A DNA stretch of 64,000 nt from Scytonematopsis contorta HA4267-MV1 (lineage in GTDB: Bacteria; Cyanobacteriota; Cyanobacteriia; Cyanobacteriales; Nostocaceae): contig JAHHIC010000044.1 of NCBI GenBank assembly GCA_019359035.1, forward strand, positions 1-64,000. The letters are read 5' to 3'. Below the pieces are notes generated by a model. That model ran no database searches, had not been told where the DNA came from, and saw only the letters and a program-made list of their open reading frames with translations. Positions within the stretch are counted from its first letter, which is position 1. Each line of letters opens with the position of its first letter. Made by a program: the position numbers and the translations under genes. This document shows, in pieces, positions 1 to 8,924 of this stretch.

Positions 1-2
1 TG

Positions 3-83
3 ATTGACGGCGTTAAAGCTAGAGGAGAAAAAGCTAACTACAGTACGCAACGTGTCAAATTTGACTCTAACCGTTCAGGTTAA
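3..83 (+). CDS. 3' end of an unidentified gene
   Basis: From base 3 a frame stays open for 26 codons to a TAA at 81-83; the last residues are rich in Lys, Arg and Ser. The rest lies outside the window and I do not recognise the family. Repeats start about 100 bp downstream, which fits a real gene end, but a stretch this short could be open by chance. Confidence 0.3.
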   Translation: MDGVKARGEKANYSTQRVKFDSNRSG

Positions 84-189
84 CTTTTCGTTACATAGTT
101 ATAAATTTTCCCGCCCACCTACTTATTTAGTTTGGGACTTAGCAGGTTATAGCGTTCTGCGTGACGTGCTGCATTTTATTAGCTACTAG

Positions 190-376
190 TTGACTGTTAA
201 CGGTTAACTGTTAACTGTTGACCGTTGACAGCTAAACGCTGCAATTTTTATTACACACATCGACAAAATAATAGATAATAATGTAGAGACGTTACATGTA
301 ACGTCTCTACATGTTTTTTATATTGTATATTAACCGTCAACAGTCAACAGTCAACAGTCAACATTCAACCGTCAAT
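190..376. repeat. heptameric short tandem repeats in inverted arrangement around a palindrome
   Basis: Bases 190-233 hold repeated units such as GTTAACTGTTGAC. Bases 329-376 hold the complementary unit AGTCAAC repeated several times. The two blocks can pair with each other and enclose a perfect 28-bp palindrome at 283-310. Such 7-bp repeats (STRR) are typical of heterocystous cyanobacteria. The palindrome lies about 55 bp beyond the stop of the histidine kinase gene and may help end its transcript (inference). Confidence 0.7.
283..310. repeat. 28-bp perfect palindrome of the GTAGAGACGTTACATG family
   Basis: The palindrome begins GTAGAGACGTTACATG and is fully self-complementary. Relatives occur at 20783-20812, 24821-24848 (degenerate), 30383-30408 (different core), 39079-39114 and 45973-45999 (degenerate). 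They lie between genes, often just after a stop codon. Confidence 0.75.
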
Positions 377-1501
377 ACTTCCCGGTTTTGGCAAACGGAA
401 CCAAAATCGAGAACCACCTTCAGGTCGAGACGAATAACCAATAGTACCACCCCAACGTTGAATAGTTATTCGGCAGAAATATAAGCCTAAACCAGCTTTT
501 CCTGATTTACCTTTTCCTTGAGAAAATTTTTCAAATAAGTTATTTTGTAATTCGGGTGCAACTCCTTCGCCTGTATCTTCTACACTAACAAGAATATAGT
601 CTCCATCTTGTTTTAAACCTATTGTGACTGTAGATTCTGCTGGACTATAGCGTAATGCGTTTTCTGTTAAGTTAGAAAGTACTCTATCTAAACGAGATTT
701 ATCGCCAATTACTTTCCAGTTCTGTGCGGTATCTACATCATCAGCAAGTTTTAGCTCGACTTTTCCTAGAGCAAAACTAGGAGTCAAAAATTGAATTACT
801 TCTTGTGCAGAAATTAGTACATCTGGTGCGCTAAACGGCTCAACTTGAAAATTTTCTAAAGATTTTACCTCAGTTGAAAATGCATCCAAAATTTCTCGTA
901 TTAATATTTCCTGCTTGATAGATTGCTTTCTACCTATTTGTAAGCGTTCTTTACCTTTTGGAGTTAAATTCTCTAGCTCTAATAAAGCGAAACAGCAATT
1001 AATTCCGCTTAATTGCCCAGCTATATCATGTATTATACAATGAATTAAAACATCTTTTTTCTGATTTTCTTTCAACAAATGCTCGTATGTTAAACTGTTT
1101 TCTCTTGCTTTTTGTATCAAATTTCTTTTTTCTTCGTAATCTTCTTCTAACCATTCTACTAAAAGAATTTTTTCATCATCCAAACAGACTGCAGAGGCTT
1201 CAAAGTGATATTCTTGACCTCGTAAATCATAGTCAGTCCACAAACCCGATTTAAGTGGTTTTTTTTGCTGATTCTCTAAGTTATTTTCCCAAAAAGCTTC
1301 TGCATCAAATAGAAAGTTTTCTATGAAAGGAAATTGTTCCTCTGGTATTAATATCTTCATCCCTGGTCTTACTTTGCGAGCACAAAAGTTATTCAACCAA
1401 CTTGGCATATTTTCCAAAATCTGAAAACAGCCAGCATCAATTCGTTTTAGCACTAAAATATTTAATGCAACGAACAGTTTTCCTGTGATATAATCAGTCA
1501 T
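365..1501 (-). CDS. sensor histidine kinase, soluble
   Basis: A 378-residue histidine kinase without an evident membrane segment. Residues 1-120 form an unassigned sensory part. A helical linker leads to the dimerisation/phosphoacceptor helix with His158 in the motif IIHDIAGQLSG. The ATPase domain shows an N box around N277-N281 (NLTENALRYSP), a G1 box at D309-G313 (DTGEG) and a G2 box near 335-340 (GKAGLGLYF). It is the last gene of a minus-strand group with a small GTPase and an OmpA-type protein, 145 bp after the preceding gene. No response regulator lies nearby, so its partner is unknown. That it senses or reads the state of the GTPase module is inference from position. Confidence 0.9.
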   Translation of the reverse strand: MTDYITGKLFVALNILVLKRIDAGCFQILENMPSWLNNFCARKVRPGMKILIPEEQFPFIENFLFDAEAFWENNLENQQKKPLKSGLWTDYDLRGQEYHFEASAVCLDDEKILLVEWLEEDYEEKRNLIQKARENSLTYEHLLKENQKKDVLIHCIIHDIAGQLSGINCCFALLELENLTPKGKERLQIGRKQSIKQEILIREILDAFSTEVKSLENFQVEPFSAPDVLISAQEVIQFLTPSFALGKVELKLADDVDTAQNWKVIGDKSRLDRVLSNLTENALRYSPAESTVTIGLKQDGDYILVSVEDTGEGVAPELQNNLFEKFSQGKGKSGKAGLGLYFCRITIQRWGGTIGYSSRPEGGSRFWFRLPKPGSIDG

Positions 1502-1645
1502 ATATTATTGCAACCTAATTGATAGGATAAATTAACCGTAAGTAAATTTAGTTTTTATAAAAAATAATAACCACTGACGAATTTTTCAAATGAAAGATAA
1601 ATATTTATAATGATTATAATTTAATTTTTATATAGTTATTATTTA

Positions 1646-2047
1646 TTACTCCCTTAATATTCTAGTCAATTTTTCTTCCAATAAACAAAAGCCATTTGCA
1701 TCTTGCTGAAAGGAAGATAACTGAATTTCATCTAAGGTAGCATCTAAAAATAATACCCAATCACCTTCTTGAGAAGAAAAAATATGAACATCTGCACAAA
1801 TTCCTTCTTCTGTTTTCATTCGTGGCAAAAATACAGGAAAATCGTCAATGGGTAGCAGTCCTTCTAAAAAAAATACTTGTTCTTCAACACCTCGACCTTT
1901 CTGTAAATTAGAAATCCCATATACAGATAAGTGACCACCCCAGTTTGATAAACTACCATCCTTTTTTACCAGAAGATAGGCTAAAGAGCGTTTCTCTATT
2001 AAAAAATAGAGAAGATAAACCATCACAGCGATGGGGATATCTTGCAT
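1646..2047 (-). CDS. small soluble protein, possibly PAS-like, GTPase partner
   Basis: A 133-residue protein of unknown family. Its start codon directly follows the GTPase stop codon (no gap), so the two are surely co-transcribed and probably translationally coupled. The segment AYLLVKKDGSLSNWGGHLS and the later strands VHIFSSQEGDWVLFLDAT resemble the sheet pattern of a PAS or roadblock-like sensor fold, but no diagnostic motif is visible. Bacterial small GTPases are often encoded next to a small partner of this size (MglA/MglB is the known precedent), so a GTPase regulator or effector is a reasonable guess. Confidence 0.65.
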   Translation of the reverse strand: MQDIPIAVMVYLLYFLIEKRSLAYLLVKKDGSLSNWGGHLSVYGISNLQKGRGVEEQVFFLEGLLPIDDFPVFLPRMKTEEGICADVHIFSSQEGDWVLFLDATLDEIQLSSFQQDANGFCLLEEKLTRILRE

Positions 2048-2545
2048 TTATCCCTCCACTATTTTATGTGCAAGAGTATGGAAAACTTCTTCAACACCCA
2101 AACCGTTTTTAGCACTGGTTTTCATCACTGTCCAACCTTTTTGCACTATCTCATCAATTTCAGTATTATCAATTTCCCATTCGTCAGTTAAATCCCATTT
2201 ATTAAGTACAAGTACAAAAGGGACTTTTCCGATTGTCTCCTCTACTCTTGTTTGTAAACTAAAAGCTTTTTCTAAAGTGCTACGACGAGTGCCATCTACT
2301 ACTAATAAATAGCCAGATGAGCCACGTAAATATGATAATCTTATCTTTTGGAATTCGTCTTCTCCGTACAAATCCCATAATATTAGATTTACATTACGTT
2401 CTTTAACATCTAATGCTTTTTTATCAATTTTTACACCCACCGTAGTCAGATATTTTTCTGAAAAAAGACTAAAAACGAATCTTGATACTAAACTAGTTTT
2501 ACCTGTCGCAAAAGCACCTACCATACAAATTTTTTTCTGAAGCAT
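2048..2545 (-). CDS. Ras/Rab-like small GTPase
   Basis: A compact 165-residue P-loop GTPase. All G boxes are visible: P-loop G10-S18 (GAFATGKTS), a switch I Thr near 34-35, G3 D58-G61 in WDLYGEDEF, G4 NKWD at 115-118 and G5 TSAK at 143-146. The Ras-family catalytic Gln after DxxG is Glu here, so intrinsic hydrolysis may be slow or need a partner. There is no lipidation motif or transmembrane segment. It begins 9 bp after the OmpA-domain gene and abuts the next gene. Likely a molecular switch controlling the membrane-anchored neighbour or the histidine kinase (inference). Confidence 0.9.
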   Translation of the reverse strand: MLQKKICMVGAFATGKTSLVSRFVFSLFSEKYLTTVGVKIDKKALDVKERNVNLILWDLYGEDEFQKIRLSYLRGSSGYLLVVDGTRRSTLEKAFSLQTRVEETIGKVPFVLVLNKWDLTDEWEIDNTEIDEIVQKGWTVMKTSAKNGLGVEEVFHTLAHKIVEG

Positions 2546-2554
2546 AAATATTCC

Positions 2555-4336
2555 TTAGTTACGGATATCCGTTAATGACACTGTGAAAGATACCCTACGA
2601 TTAGCCGCTTTATCTGCTTCCGTCAATCCACTGCTCAAGGGATTACTAGTACCTACACCTGCAATGGTAAAACTTTTGCTATTAATTCCTGAGGAAGAAA
2701 AATAAGAAAATACTTTATTGGCACGGTTTCGGCTGAGGATTATATTTGTTTCTTCGGTGCCAAGTGTATCTGCATGTCCAACAATATTAATGCGTACTCT
2801 TTTGCTCACTGATGGAGCTATTTCTAAAATTTCCTGTATTTTCGGTATGATTTTTTTAAGTTTCTGCTCTTGACCCGGTATAAATTCAGTCGTTCCGTCT
2901 CTAAAAAAAAGCATTTCTTTTTCTATCTGTTTTTTATATAATTCTACTTTAGTTAAATTTGAATCTTGATTCTTTTTGAATTCAAATTTACTGACTCCAG
3001 GAATATAATGCCACGTTTCCTTTGCTTGAGAAATCCATTTAGCCGATGCAGAGCCAGTGGCAAGTAAGGTTCCGTTTTTGTCTACGTTTAATAATACAGT
3101 ATCTGGTGCATTGAGTAATTTTCTAGCTCTTTGAGTAATTAATTCTGGCTCTAAAGAGATGTAACTCCTCCATTGACTATTTACAATTTCGGGGTTAATA
3201 TCTTCTTCCCGCATAAATGTATTTGGGTCTTTTGCCAAAGGGTCACGCATCCCTCTCAAGATGTATTTTCCATTGTTTTCCTCAGCTTTAATTACTACAA
3301 TTCCAGGTTGTGAGTTTAATTTATCTAAAAAAGCATTCCAATTACCCTGCTGTCGGTTAATTAAAAAACTCCATAGTCCCAAAGCCACACCTATTGTACC
3401 TAATAAGGCCCATGCGTAAGTATAGTTTTTCTTTGGGGGAGTTTTATAACGAGATTCAAGACAAGCATCTAAGTAAGGTCTACTAGCAATAAATTCTTCT
3501 GTCTCTCCAGTAAAACACTTTAGTTCGTCACCTAGCTTGAGGTGTATTTTTTCAATTGCATCTTGAAAAACTAATTTTAAGTCTTGGGGTGCGTTTCCCC
3601 GAATAATACCAGCTAATACAGCTTGGGGTCCTTCTTCTATCCAAATCGTTAATTCCCCAAATTCTAAACTTTGTAATGCTTCTCCTTTTTTCACCCGGAA
3701 AGAATCTTTGACAAAATCTTGAATAGCCGTCAACATCGCTGAAACCAAATCTGGGTCTTGTGCTGCTACTTGGGGAGCTAATATATGTTGTAGTAATAAT
3801 CCCGTTTGTTTATGAATTAAAAATATTTGCTCCACTCGATAAATTAAAGTTCTTAATAGTACAATTTCTGCGAAACTTTTTCCTGTACGTGTGGCTTCTA
3901 ATCTCCATTCCAAGCTTTTTGGTGATAAACTATGCTCCAGGGTTTCGTTTAAAGATTGAAGCATTTCACCGAAGGCTGTAGCAATTGCCTTTCTGGTTGC
4001 GGAACCTATTATGGGAAAAATCGCTTCTGCAATAATATTTTCGTCTCGTTTTACAGAAGCATCAATTGATTTTTCAATTACTGAAACTAAAGCCTCGCTC
4101 AGTTGGTCATCTTCCTTAGAACGATGCACTATTGCTTCTGGGAGTACACGACTAATATCGTTAGAGTGAACTGATGGATTTTCGATACGTTCGTAGAGGT
4201 GATTCAGTTTTGTTGGCTCAACACCAAACAAAATACTCCGAAGCTCAATAAGTTCATTTAGCTCGCTATCTAGATTGCTATTATTACCATTTATAGGGGT
4301 TTCTTTTGATACTCCATTATTGGAATCTTTACTCAT
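2555..4336 (-). CDS. membrane-anchored protein with C-terminal OmpA/MotB peptidoglycan-binding domain
   Basis: A 593-residue protein. The N-terminal 300 residues are soluble and helical and contain LRSILFG at 32-38, a motif also found in the neighbouring coiled-coil protein. One transmembrane segment lies at about 305-326. A BON-like region follows at roughly 340-460. The C-terminal OmpA-like domain (about 478-590) has GHADTLGTEE, LSRNRA and the final NRRV, the usual peptidoglycan-contact residues. The predicted topology places the N-terminal region in the cytoplasm and the OmpA domain in the periplasm, so it could link the GTPase to the cell wall. It lies 9 bp upstream of the GTPase gene. 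Confidence 0.85.
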   Translation of the reverse strand: MSKDSNNGVSKETPINGNNSNLDSELNELIELRSILFGVEPTKLNHLYERIENPSVHSNDISRVLPEAIVHRSKEDDQLSEALVSVIEKSIDASVKRDENIIAEAIFPIIGSATRKAIATAFGEMLQSLNETLEHSLSPKSLEWRLEATRTGKSFAEIVLLRTLIYRVEQIFLIHKQTGLLLQHILAPQVAAQDPDLVSAMLTAIQDFVKDSFRVKKGEALQSLEFGELTIWIEEGPQAVLAGIIRGNAPQDLKLVFQDAIEKIHLKLGDELKCFTGETEEFIASRPYLDACLESRYKTPPKKNYTYAWALLGTIGVALGLWSFLINRQQGNWNAFLDKLNSQPGIVVIKAEENNGKYILRGMRDPLAKDPNTFMREEDINPEIVNSQWRSYISLEPELITQRARKLLNAPDTVLLNVDKNGTLLATGSASAKWISQAKETWHYIPGVSKFEFKKNQDSNLTKVELYKKQIEKEMLFFRDGTTEFIPGQEQKLKKIIPKIQEILEIAPSVSKRVRINIVGHADTLGTEETNIILSRNRANKVFSYFSSSGINSKSFTIAGVGTSNPLSSGLTEADKAANRRVSFTVSLTDIRN

Positions 4337-4398
4337 AAAAAAAAATTCCCTATCCTGTAATTTATAATTATTATCATAATATGAATCTACCCAGGTTT

Positions 4399-4456
4399 GT
4401 AGTAGCGCTTCAGCGCCAATTTGATTAAAAGTCTTTTTGCGCTAAAGCGCTACTAC
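4399..4456. repeat. inverted repeat, 18-bp arms
   Basis: Arms at 4399-4416 (GTAGTAGCGCTTCAGCGC) and 4439-4456 differ at one position and would form a strong hairpin with a 22-nt loop. It lies between the coiled-coil gene and the OmpA-domain gene of the operon, so it could attenuate or process the transcript. It may also be only a dispersed repeat. Confidence 0.7.
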
Positions 4457-4503
4457 GAGCCTTTCAGCTTTTTTACTTATTGGAAATATACAATACAAAA
4501 ATA

Positions 4504-5109
4504 CTATGGCTGTGAATTTAAACGTATGGCTAGCTCTGTAAATAATGCAGCAAGAGTGGAGCGGTCAGTTTTTTCGTGTCTAATTTCTTGGGCTTCTCGT
4601 TCTAACAAAGTTAAAATATCTTCATATTTTTGTCGTATTTCGTCATGTAAATTTTTCGATTGGTTGAAGATTTGCTCCCGAATTTCCCGCGCTTTTACGC
4701 TACTTTGTTCGTCAAATTCAATAAGTTTTTTCTCTAAGGAAGTACTAATATTTTTCTGTCCGTCCGCAAGTGCGTTTACAACTTGTTCTCTTTGACTTTG
4801 TTCTTGTTTTATCTTTTCTGACAATGATTCAACTTCTTGCTTAATATAATTTTCTAGAGAATCTAAATGCTTTCTTGTGTCTAGTTGTAAGTTATTAAAA
4901 TCTTTAGTTAAACGTTCTTCTAAGCGAGAAATTTTTTTGTCAACTTCCCGCATTTGAGTGCCGAACAGAATATCTCTTACTTTCTCTAAACTATTAGTTT
5001 CCATAAAATCTGTACGGCTACTTGTAGAATTATGTGAATCTTTGTTTTGATTATCTGATGACAAATTAATAAAAAGGTTACTGTTAGTATATTCTTCGTT
5101 CGCACTCAT
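4504..5109 (-). CDS. coiled-coil protein sharing an ILFG motif with the OmpA-domain protein
   Basis: A 201-residue soluble protein and first gene of the GTPase operon. A polar N-terminal 35 residues leads to LEKVRDILFG at 41-50, then a long charged helical region (about 55-180) with the heptad pattern of a coiled coil. The block LRSILFG plus the following Leu/Arg-rich helix also occurs near the N-terminus of the OmpA-domain protein, so the two may share a docking segment. No enzymatic motif is visible. A scaffold or adaptor for the GTPase module is the most plausible role. Confidence 0.8.
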   Translation of the reverse strand: MSANEEYTNSNLFINLSSDNQNKDSHNSTSSRTDFMETNSLEKVRDILFGTQMREVDKKISRLEERLTKDFNNLQLDTRKHLDSLENYIKQEVESLSEKIKQEQSQREQVVNALADGQKNISTSLEKKLIEFDEQSSVKAREIREQIFNQSKNLHDEIRQKYEDILTLLEREAQEIRHEKTDRSTLAALFTELAIRLNSQP

Positions 5110-5592
5110 CTGGCTATCCCCTTAATCTATAATTCACAGTTTCTACGCTATTTAATCATTATTTATGAATTTATGTTTTTAAGCACATATTATTTACACA
5201 ATACTCCATCTTGAGTATAGTTTACTATAAAATAGTACAAATCTCTCTAAAGGTTGAAATTTATACTTCCTACTTTTTATAATGTCAGGTTCATCAAAGG
5301 GATGAAACAGAAAATCAAATTATCAATTAAATGAATGAAACAGAACTGCATTATTCGCTCACGCAAAGCCGCAAAGCCGCAAAGGAAGAAATAATTCCAG
5401 TACAAGCGGATTTGATATAACTTCTTTTGATGTTGCTGAAAATAAATATTACTAGCCGTACATAGTATACCTTGAACTATATTTTTAGTGAAGTCGTTTA
5501 CAATACTAGCCTGACGCTATTTACATAAAACTTAATTAATTTTTATAACATCAATGTTTCTTGTGTAATACGCATATTACAATAAGGATACA
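5110..5592. other. intergenic region
   Basis: AT-rich DNA between divergent genes. The only recognisable structure is a short run of CGCAAAGC units at about 5361-5385, a simple repeat common in cyanobacterial intergenic DNA. Promoters for both flanking genes must lie here but I cannot assign them. Confidence 0.5.
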
Positions 5593-6507
5593 TTGCCGAT
5601 TACATTATTTATTGGTATGAAAAAGTATCAATTCCAAAGGTCGTTTACCCAAGAACCAACTTTAAGCAATAACCTTTTTGAATTGCTCGGTGTTGTATTT
5701 CCTGAAGTTCTTGCAGCGGCGGAAATTGGGAGAAAGCTTGGTGGTTGTTGGGAGGAAGCTTCAACTCCGTTTATCAAGTTTGAAGGTGATATTGCTGTTT
5801 CTCATGTGGGAGTGTTAGAAATACCTGTGAGACTCATGGGAGAAACAGTAACAGTCGGGGGAATTCATGCAGTATCTACGCATCCCGAATTCCGACGACG
5901 CGGTTATTATCGCGAAGTTATGGAAGAAGTGCTTGACTACTGCGATAATCACTATGACACATTAGTACTTACAACAGAGAAACCGGAATTTTACCAGCCT
6001 TTTGGCTTTCGTGTTGTTAAAGAATATATATTTGAAATCAAGTGTGACTACGTAGGAAATCGAGACGGATTGCGGTTACTCAACCTCGCAGATATTACAG
6101 ATTTAAAATTGCTACACAGACTTTTAGAAACACGAGAACCAGTTTCCAACATTGTGGGTATAGAAAAGGAAAAGGATAAAGCTTTGTTTTTAGTCAATGA
6201 AGGGAGCAATCCAATTTATTATGCTTCTGACTTAGATGCTGTCATTCTGATGGAAATAGAAAACACAAAACTTAAACTCTTCAATATTGTAGGAACACAT
6301 ATATGTACTTTGCAAGAAATTTTAGAGAGAATACCCCAAGCAGTTGAGAAAATTGAAATTTATTTTAGTCCAGAACGCTTGAATGAAGGTTTGAATACAA
6401 ATGCACAACCATTACCTCATATGTATGATGGTGGAGTACTAATGGTTCGCGGAAAATTTCCAGCAGAACAAGAAAAATTCATGTTACCCCGTTCATCACG
6501 TTGCTAA
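5593..6507 (+). CDS. GNAT family N-acetyltransferase (Eis-like, two-lobed)
   Basis: A GNAT-fold enzyme expected to transfer an acetyl group from acetyl-CoA. The CoA-binding motif A is in the first half (VSTHPEFRRRGYYREVMEEV, with R-R-G-Y), followed by EFYQPFGF typical of the domain end. The second half (about 150-300) resembles the additional lobe of Eis-like enzymes, giving the long total length of 304. The TTG at 5593 has AAGGA close upstream; the ATG at 5617 would shorten the protein by 8 residues and is an alternative. Substrate unknown. Monocistronic. Confidence 0.8.
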   Translation: MPITLFIGMKKYQFQRSFTQEPTLSNNLFELLGVVFPEVLAAAEIGRKLGGCWEEASTPFIKFEGDIAVSHVGVLEIPVRLMGETVTVGGIHAVSTHPEFRRRGYYREVMEEVLDYCDNHYDTLVLTTEKPEFYQPFGFRVVKEYIFEIKCDYVGNRDGLRLLNLADITDLKLLHRLLETREPVSNIVGIEKEKDKALFLVNEGSNPIYYASDLDAVILMEIENTKLKLFNIVGTHICTLQEILERIPQAVEKIEIYFSPERLNEGLNTNAQPLPHMYDGGVLMVRGKFPAEQEKFMLPRSSRC

Positions 6508-6564
6508 TTTAAAAAAAACTCTCTTAGTTCCCTTGGCTTCCTTGGCTTCTTGGCGGTTCGTCAA

Positions 6565-8154
6565 TTATAACTCAACTAGCAAACACAAACTTTCCCCCAA
6601 AACCGGATGTACAAACCCAAGCTCCCTCGCATGTAAATATAACCGATGTACCTCCACAGTACACCCATAAAGTTTATCCCCTAAAATAGGAACACCTAAG
6701 CCTTTTTTATCAGCCGAATGAACTCGTAATTGGTGAGTGCGTCCAGTTAAAGGCATGAACTCAACACGGCTATAATTTCCTTCTTTCCCTATTACCCGAA
6801 ATTGAGTCACACTAGGCTTTCCATATTGCCAATTCACTTCTTGATAAGGTCGCTTGGACGGGTTCCCCCACAAAGGTAATTCAATTACACCCTCGTCAAC
6901 ATTTATAATCCCAGATAACACAGCCTCATAAACTTTTCTAACTTGTCGATTTGCGAACTGCTGACTTAATTGACGATAAGTTTGTAAATCGCGAGCTATC
7001 AATAAAATACCCGATGTTTCCTGGTCTAAGCGATGTACTGCATTTAGTGACATCCCATCCCATAATTGATTACGCAAGCGGCTAAGTACGCTATCTTGAT
7101 TATGGCTATAACGACCAGGAACTGATAATAATCCTGGGGGTTTATTGACCGCAATTAACCATTTATCTTCATAAATAATTTCTAATTCTGGAGATTTTGT
7201 TTTTATACTTGTCTTTAAACCTGACAGCATGAACCCCATTAATGGTTGACACCGTTCCGCACAAGCTCCGTAAAATTCTCCCTGAATTTTATCTTGATTT
7301 GCGGATGAAGGTCCCCACCAAAATTCAGCCATTGCTAATGCTTTCAAACCATGCTTTGCTGCATAATGTAGTAATTTCGGGGCACAACAGTCTCCCGTTC
7401 CCGTGGGTAAACCAGATGGCATGAGTTCTCGTAGCGATAAGGATGTTCCCAAGAAATTCATTAGTGAGTAAGTCGCGTGCATTTGCGTTTGCAGTTGACG
7501 AGACAATTCTTTTCGCTGTTGTTTCAACTCACGCATCCGCATATCTGCTGCATCAATTAAATTTTTGAGCGGTTGTAACGTTTCGTCTCGTTCCCGTTTT
7601 AGTCGTCTTAGTTCGATTCCTTCCCTACGGCTTTCTTCATCTAGTTGTTCCAGTGCAGCTGCAAGTGCTTCTCCTGTAATTGTTTTATGCAGTGTTTCCC
7701 GTTTTTCCTGCCGTTTTTGCTTACTCTCAGAATTGCGATCACAAATTTTTTGTTTAAGGGAATCGAAGTATTGCTTCTTGGTTTCGTACTCTTGACGTTC
7801 GTTTAGTTGCTGAAGGGAAATAAGCTGCTGTTTGATGGTTTCTAATTCTGCCAATGTGTGTGCTTCATCAAAAGCTACTTCTTCTCGTCCTGGTATCGGT
7901 GGAACCCAACCTTCAACTACGCTGCTACCGTTTAATAATCCTGAGAATGCTTTGAGTATTTTTTGTTCTCCTGATGGTAGTTCCACCAGTAATACTCCGT
8001 ACATTTTGCCTTCTTTTGAGTAAATTTCGTCAGTAGCAAGGTATCGCATTAAACCATAGGCTATTTCTTCAACCAACGGTGTGCGGGGAAGTTTCTGAAT
8101 TTCTCCTGTTTGGGGGCAATAACCTTCATAGTAGTAGTTGGGAGTTGGGAGCAT
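6565..8154 (-). CDS. RluA-family RNA pseudouridine synthase with long coiled-coil N-terminal extension
   Basis: The C-terminal 220 residues are a pseudouridine synthase: YEDKWLIAVNKPPGLLSVPG, then HRLDQETSGILL with catalytic Asp377, then the conserved GRTHQLRVH. It isomerises uridine in rRNA or tRNA. The N-terminal 300 residues are an unusual extension with a Lys/Glu/Arg-rich coiled coil (about 100-235) and a Cys-containing segment. I start at the ATG at 8154 (MLPTPNYYYEGYCP) because upstream in-frame codons to 8193 run into a hairpin repeat. The target base cannot be deduced. Downstream of a MazF-type pair on the same strand but separated by about 70 bp. Confidence 0.85.
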   Translation of the reverse strand: MLPTPNYYYEGYCPQTGEIQKLPRTPLVEEIAYGLMRYLATDEIYSKEGKMYGVLLVELPSGEQKILKAFSGLLNGSSVVEGWVPPIPGREEVAFDEAHTLAELETIKQQLISLQQLNERQEYETKKQYFDSLKQKICDRNSESKQKRQEKRETLHKTITGEALAAALEQLDEESRREGIELRRLKRERDETLQPLKNLIDAADMRMRELKQQRKELSRQLQTQMHATYSLMNFLGTSLSLRELMPSGLPTGTGDCCAPKLLHYAAKHGLKALAMAEFWWGPSSANQDKIQGEFYGACAERCQPLMGFMLSGLKTSIKTKSPELEIIYEDKWLIAVNKPPGLLSVPGRYSHNQDSVLSRLRNQLWDGMSLNAVHRLDQETSGILLIARDLQTYRQLSQQFANRQVRKVYEAVLSGIINVDEGVIELPLWGNPSKRPYQEVNWQYGKPSVTQFRVIGKEGNYSRVEFMPLTGRTHQLRVHSADKKGLGVPILGDKLYGCTVEVHRLYLHARELGFVHPVLGESLCLLVEL

Positions 8155-8225
8155 ATGTATAATCACCCGGCGATTAAAATCGCGGCTACACAAGGAAAAC
8201 CCACCTCCGTGGGTTTAACTAAATT

Positions 8226-8564
8226 TTAAATGCTCAAAACAATGGCTAATGCTTGAGAGATAAGTAGCATTTCAGACTCAGATAGTTGTCCTAACTTTCT
8301 CACTATTCTTGTTTCGGAAACTGAGCGTATTTGGAAAGTATCTATAGCAGAAACTTTGGTTAAACCATTGTCTGTGCAGGGTTCAATTCTAACCATCCAA
8401 GCTCTTGCTGCATAAGAATTTTTCCAGTCTGTAACAGGTACAACAACTTTTAAGGGTAAAATCCCAATGGCATCATCACTAGCTATAACACATGGACGGG
8501 TTTTGCTGATTTCTGTACCTAATGTTGGGTCTAAATTAACTAACCAAACTTCACCTCTGTGCAT
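8226..8564 (-). CDS. MazF/PemK-type endoribonuclease toxin
   Basis: A 112-residue member of the MazF/PemK fold. It starts with HRGEVWLVNLDPTLGTEISKTRPCVI, the family signature with the RGE and the KTRP turn, and continues with VVPVTDW and the conserved Thr/Ser-rich strand before RIVRKLGQLS. Family members cleave mRNA at short motifs when free from antitoxin. It lies 12 bp downstream of its likely antitoxin gene, forming a standard addiction module. All core motifs look intact. Confidence 0.9.
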   Translation of the reverse strand: MHRGEVWLVNLDPTLGTEISKTRPCVIASDDAIGILPLKVVVPVTDWKNSYAARAWMVRIEPCTDNGLTKVSAIDTFQIRSVSETRIVRKLGQLSESEMLLISQALAIVLSI

Positions 8565-8576
8565 GAGATTCTAGAT

Positions 8577-8822
8577 TTAAAGGTTTTGGTCGGGATACTC
8601 ATAAAAGTCCTCTCCTTCAATATCGGAGAAAACGATTAATTCGCTACCAGGAGTATAATCTTCTATTGCTGTTCTGGCTGCTGCGGCTAAAAGGCGTTTT
8701 TGTTCATCTTTTGTGAGAGACTTTCGCTCTTGGTTAATTAGTTCTAGCGCAACTTCGGCTATCTTTAGACAGTCATTTGCACTTAATCCTGGTAATGCTT
8801 GAATTATTTCTCTTGTTTCCAT
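8577..8822 (-). CDS. antitoxin of the MazF-type pair
   Basis: An 81-residue acidic protein: a helical N-terminal region (METREIIQALPGLSANDCLK), a central KSLTKDEQKRLLAAAARTA helix, and an acidic C-terminal tail (FSDIEGEDFYEYPDQ). Its position 12 bp before the MazF gene and the acidic tail fit an antitoxin that covers the toxin active site. It is not a classical MazE with a visible AbrB fold, so the family assignment rests on context. Confidence 0.8.
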   Translation of the reverse strand: METREIIQALPGLSANDCLKIAEVALELINQERKSLTKDEQKRLLAAAARTAIEDYTPGSELIVFSDIEGEDFYEYPDQNL

Positions 8823-8924
8823 AGGAATTTTAGAGTTCTGGCTGTGTAATTGCTGTTTGATAAACGAAATTTAGTGTGCAAAATATTATGTATATGTATT
8901 TTACCGCTAATTTAAATCTAGACA

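Noticed and set aside
4-189. 61-codon frame at the window start
   Set aside because: Overlaps a more plausible gene end in another frame and runs into the heptamer repeats.
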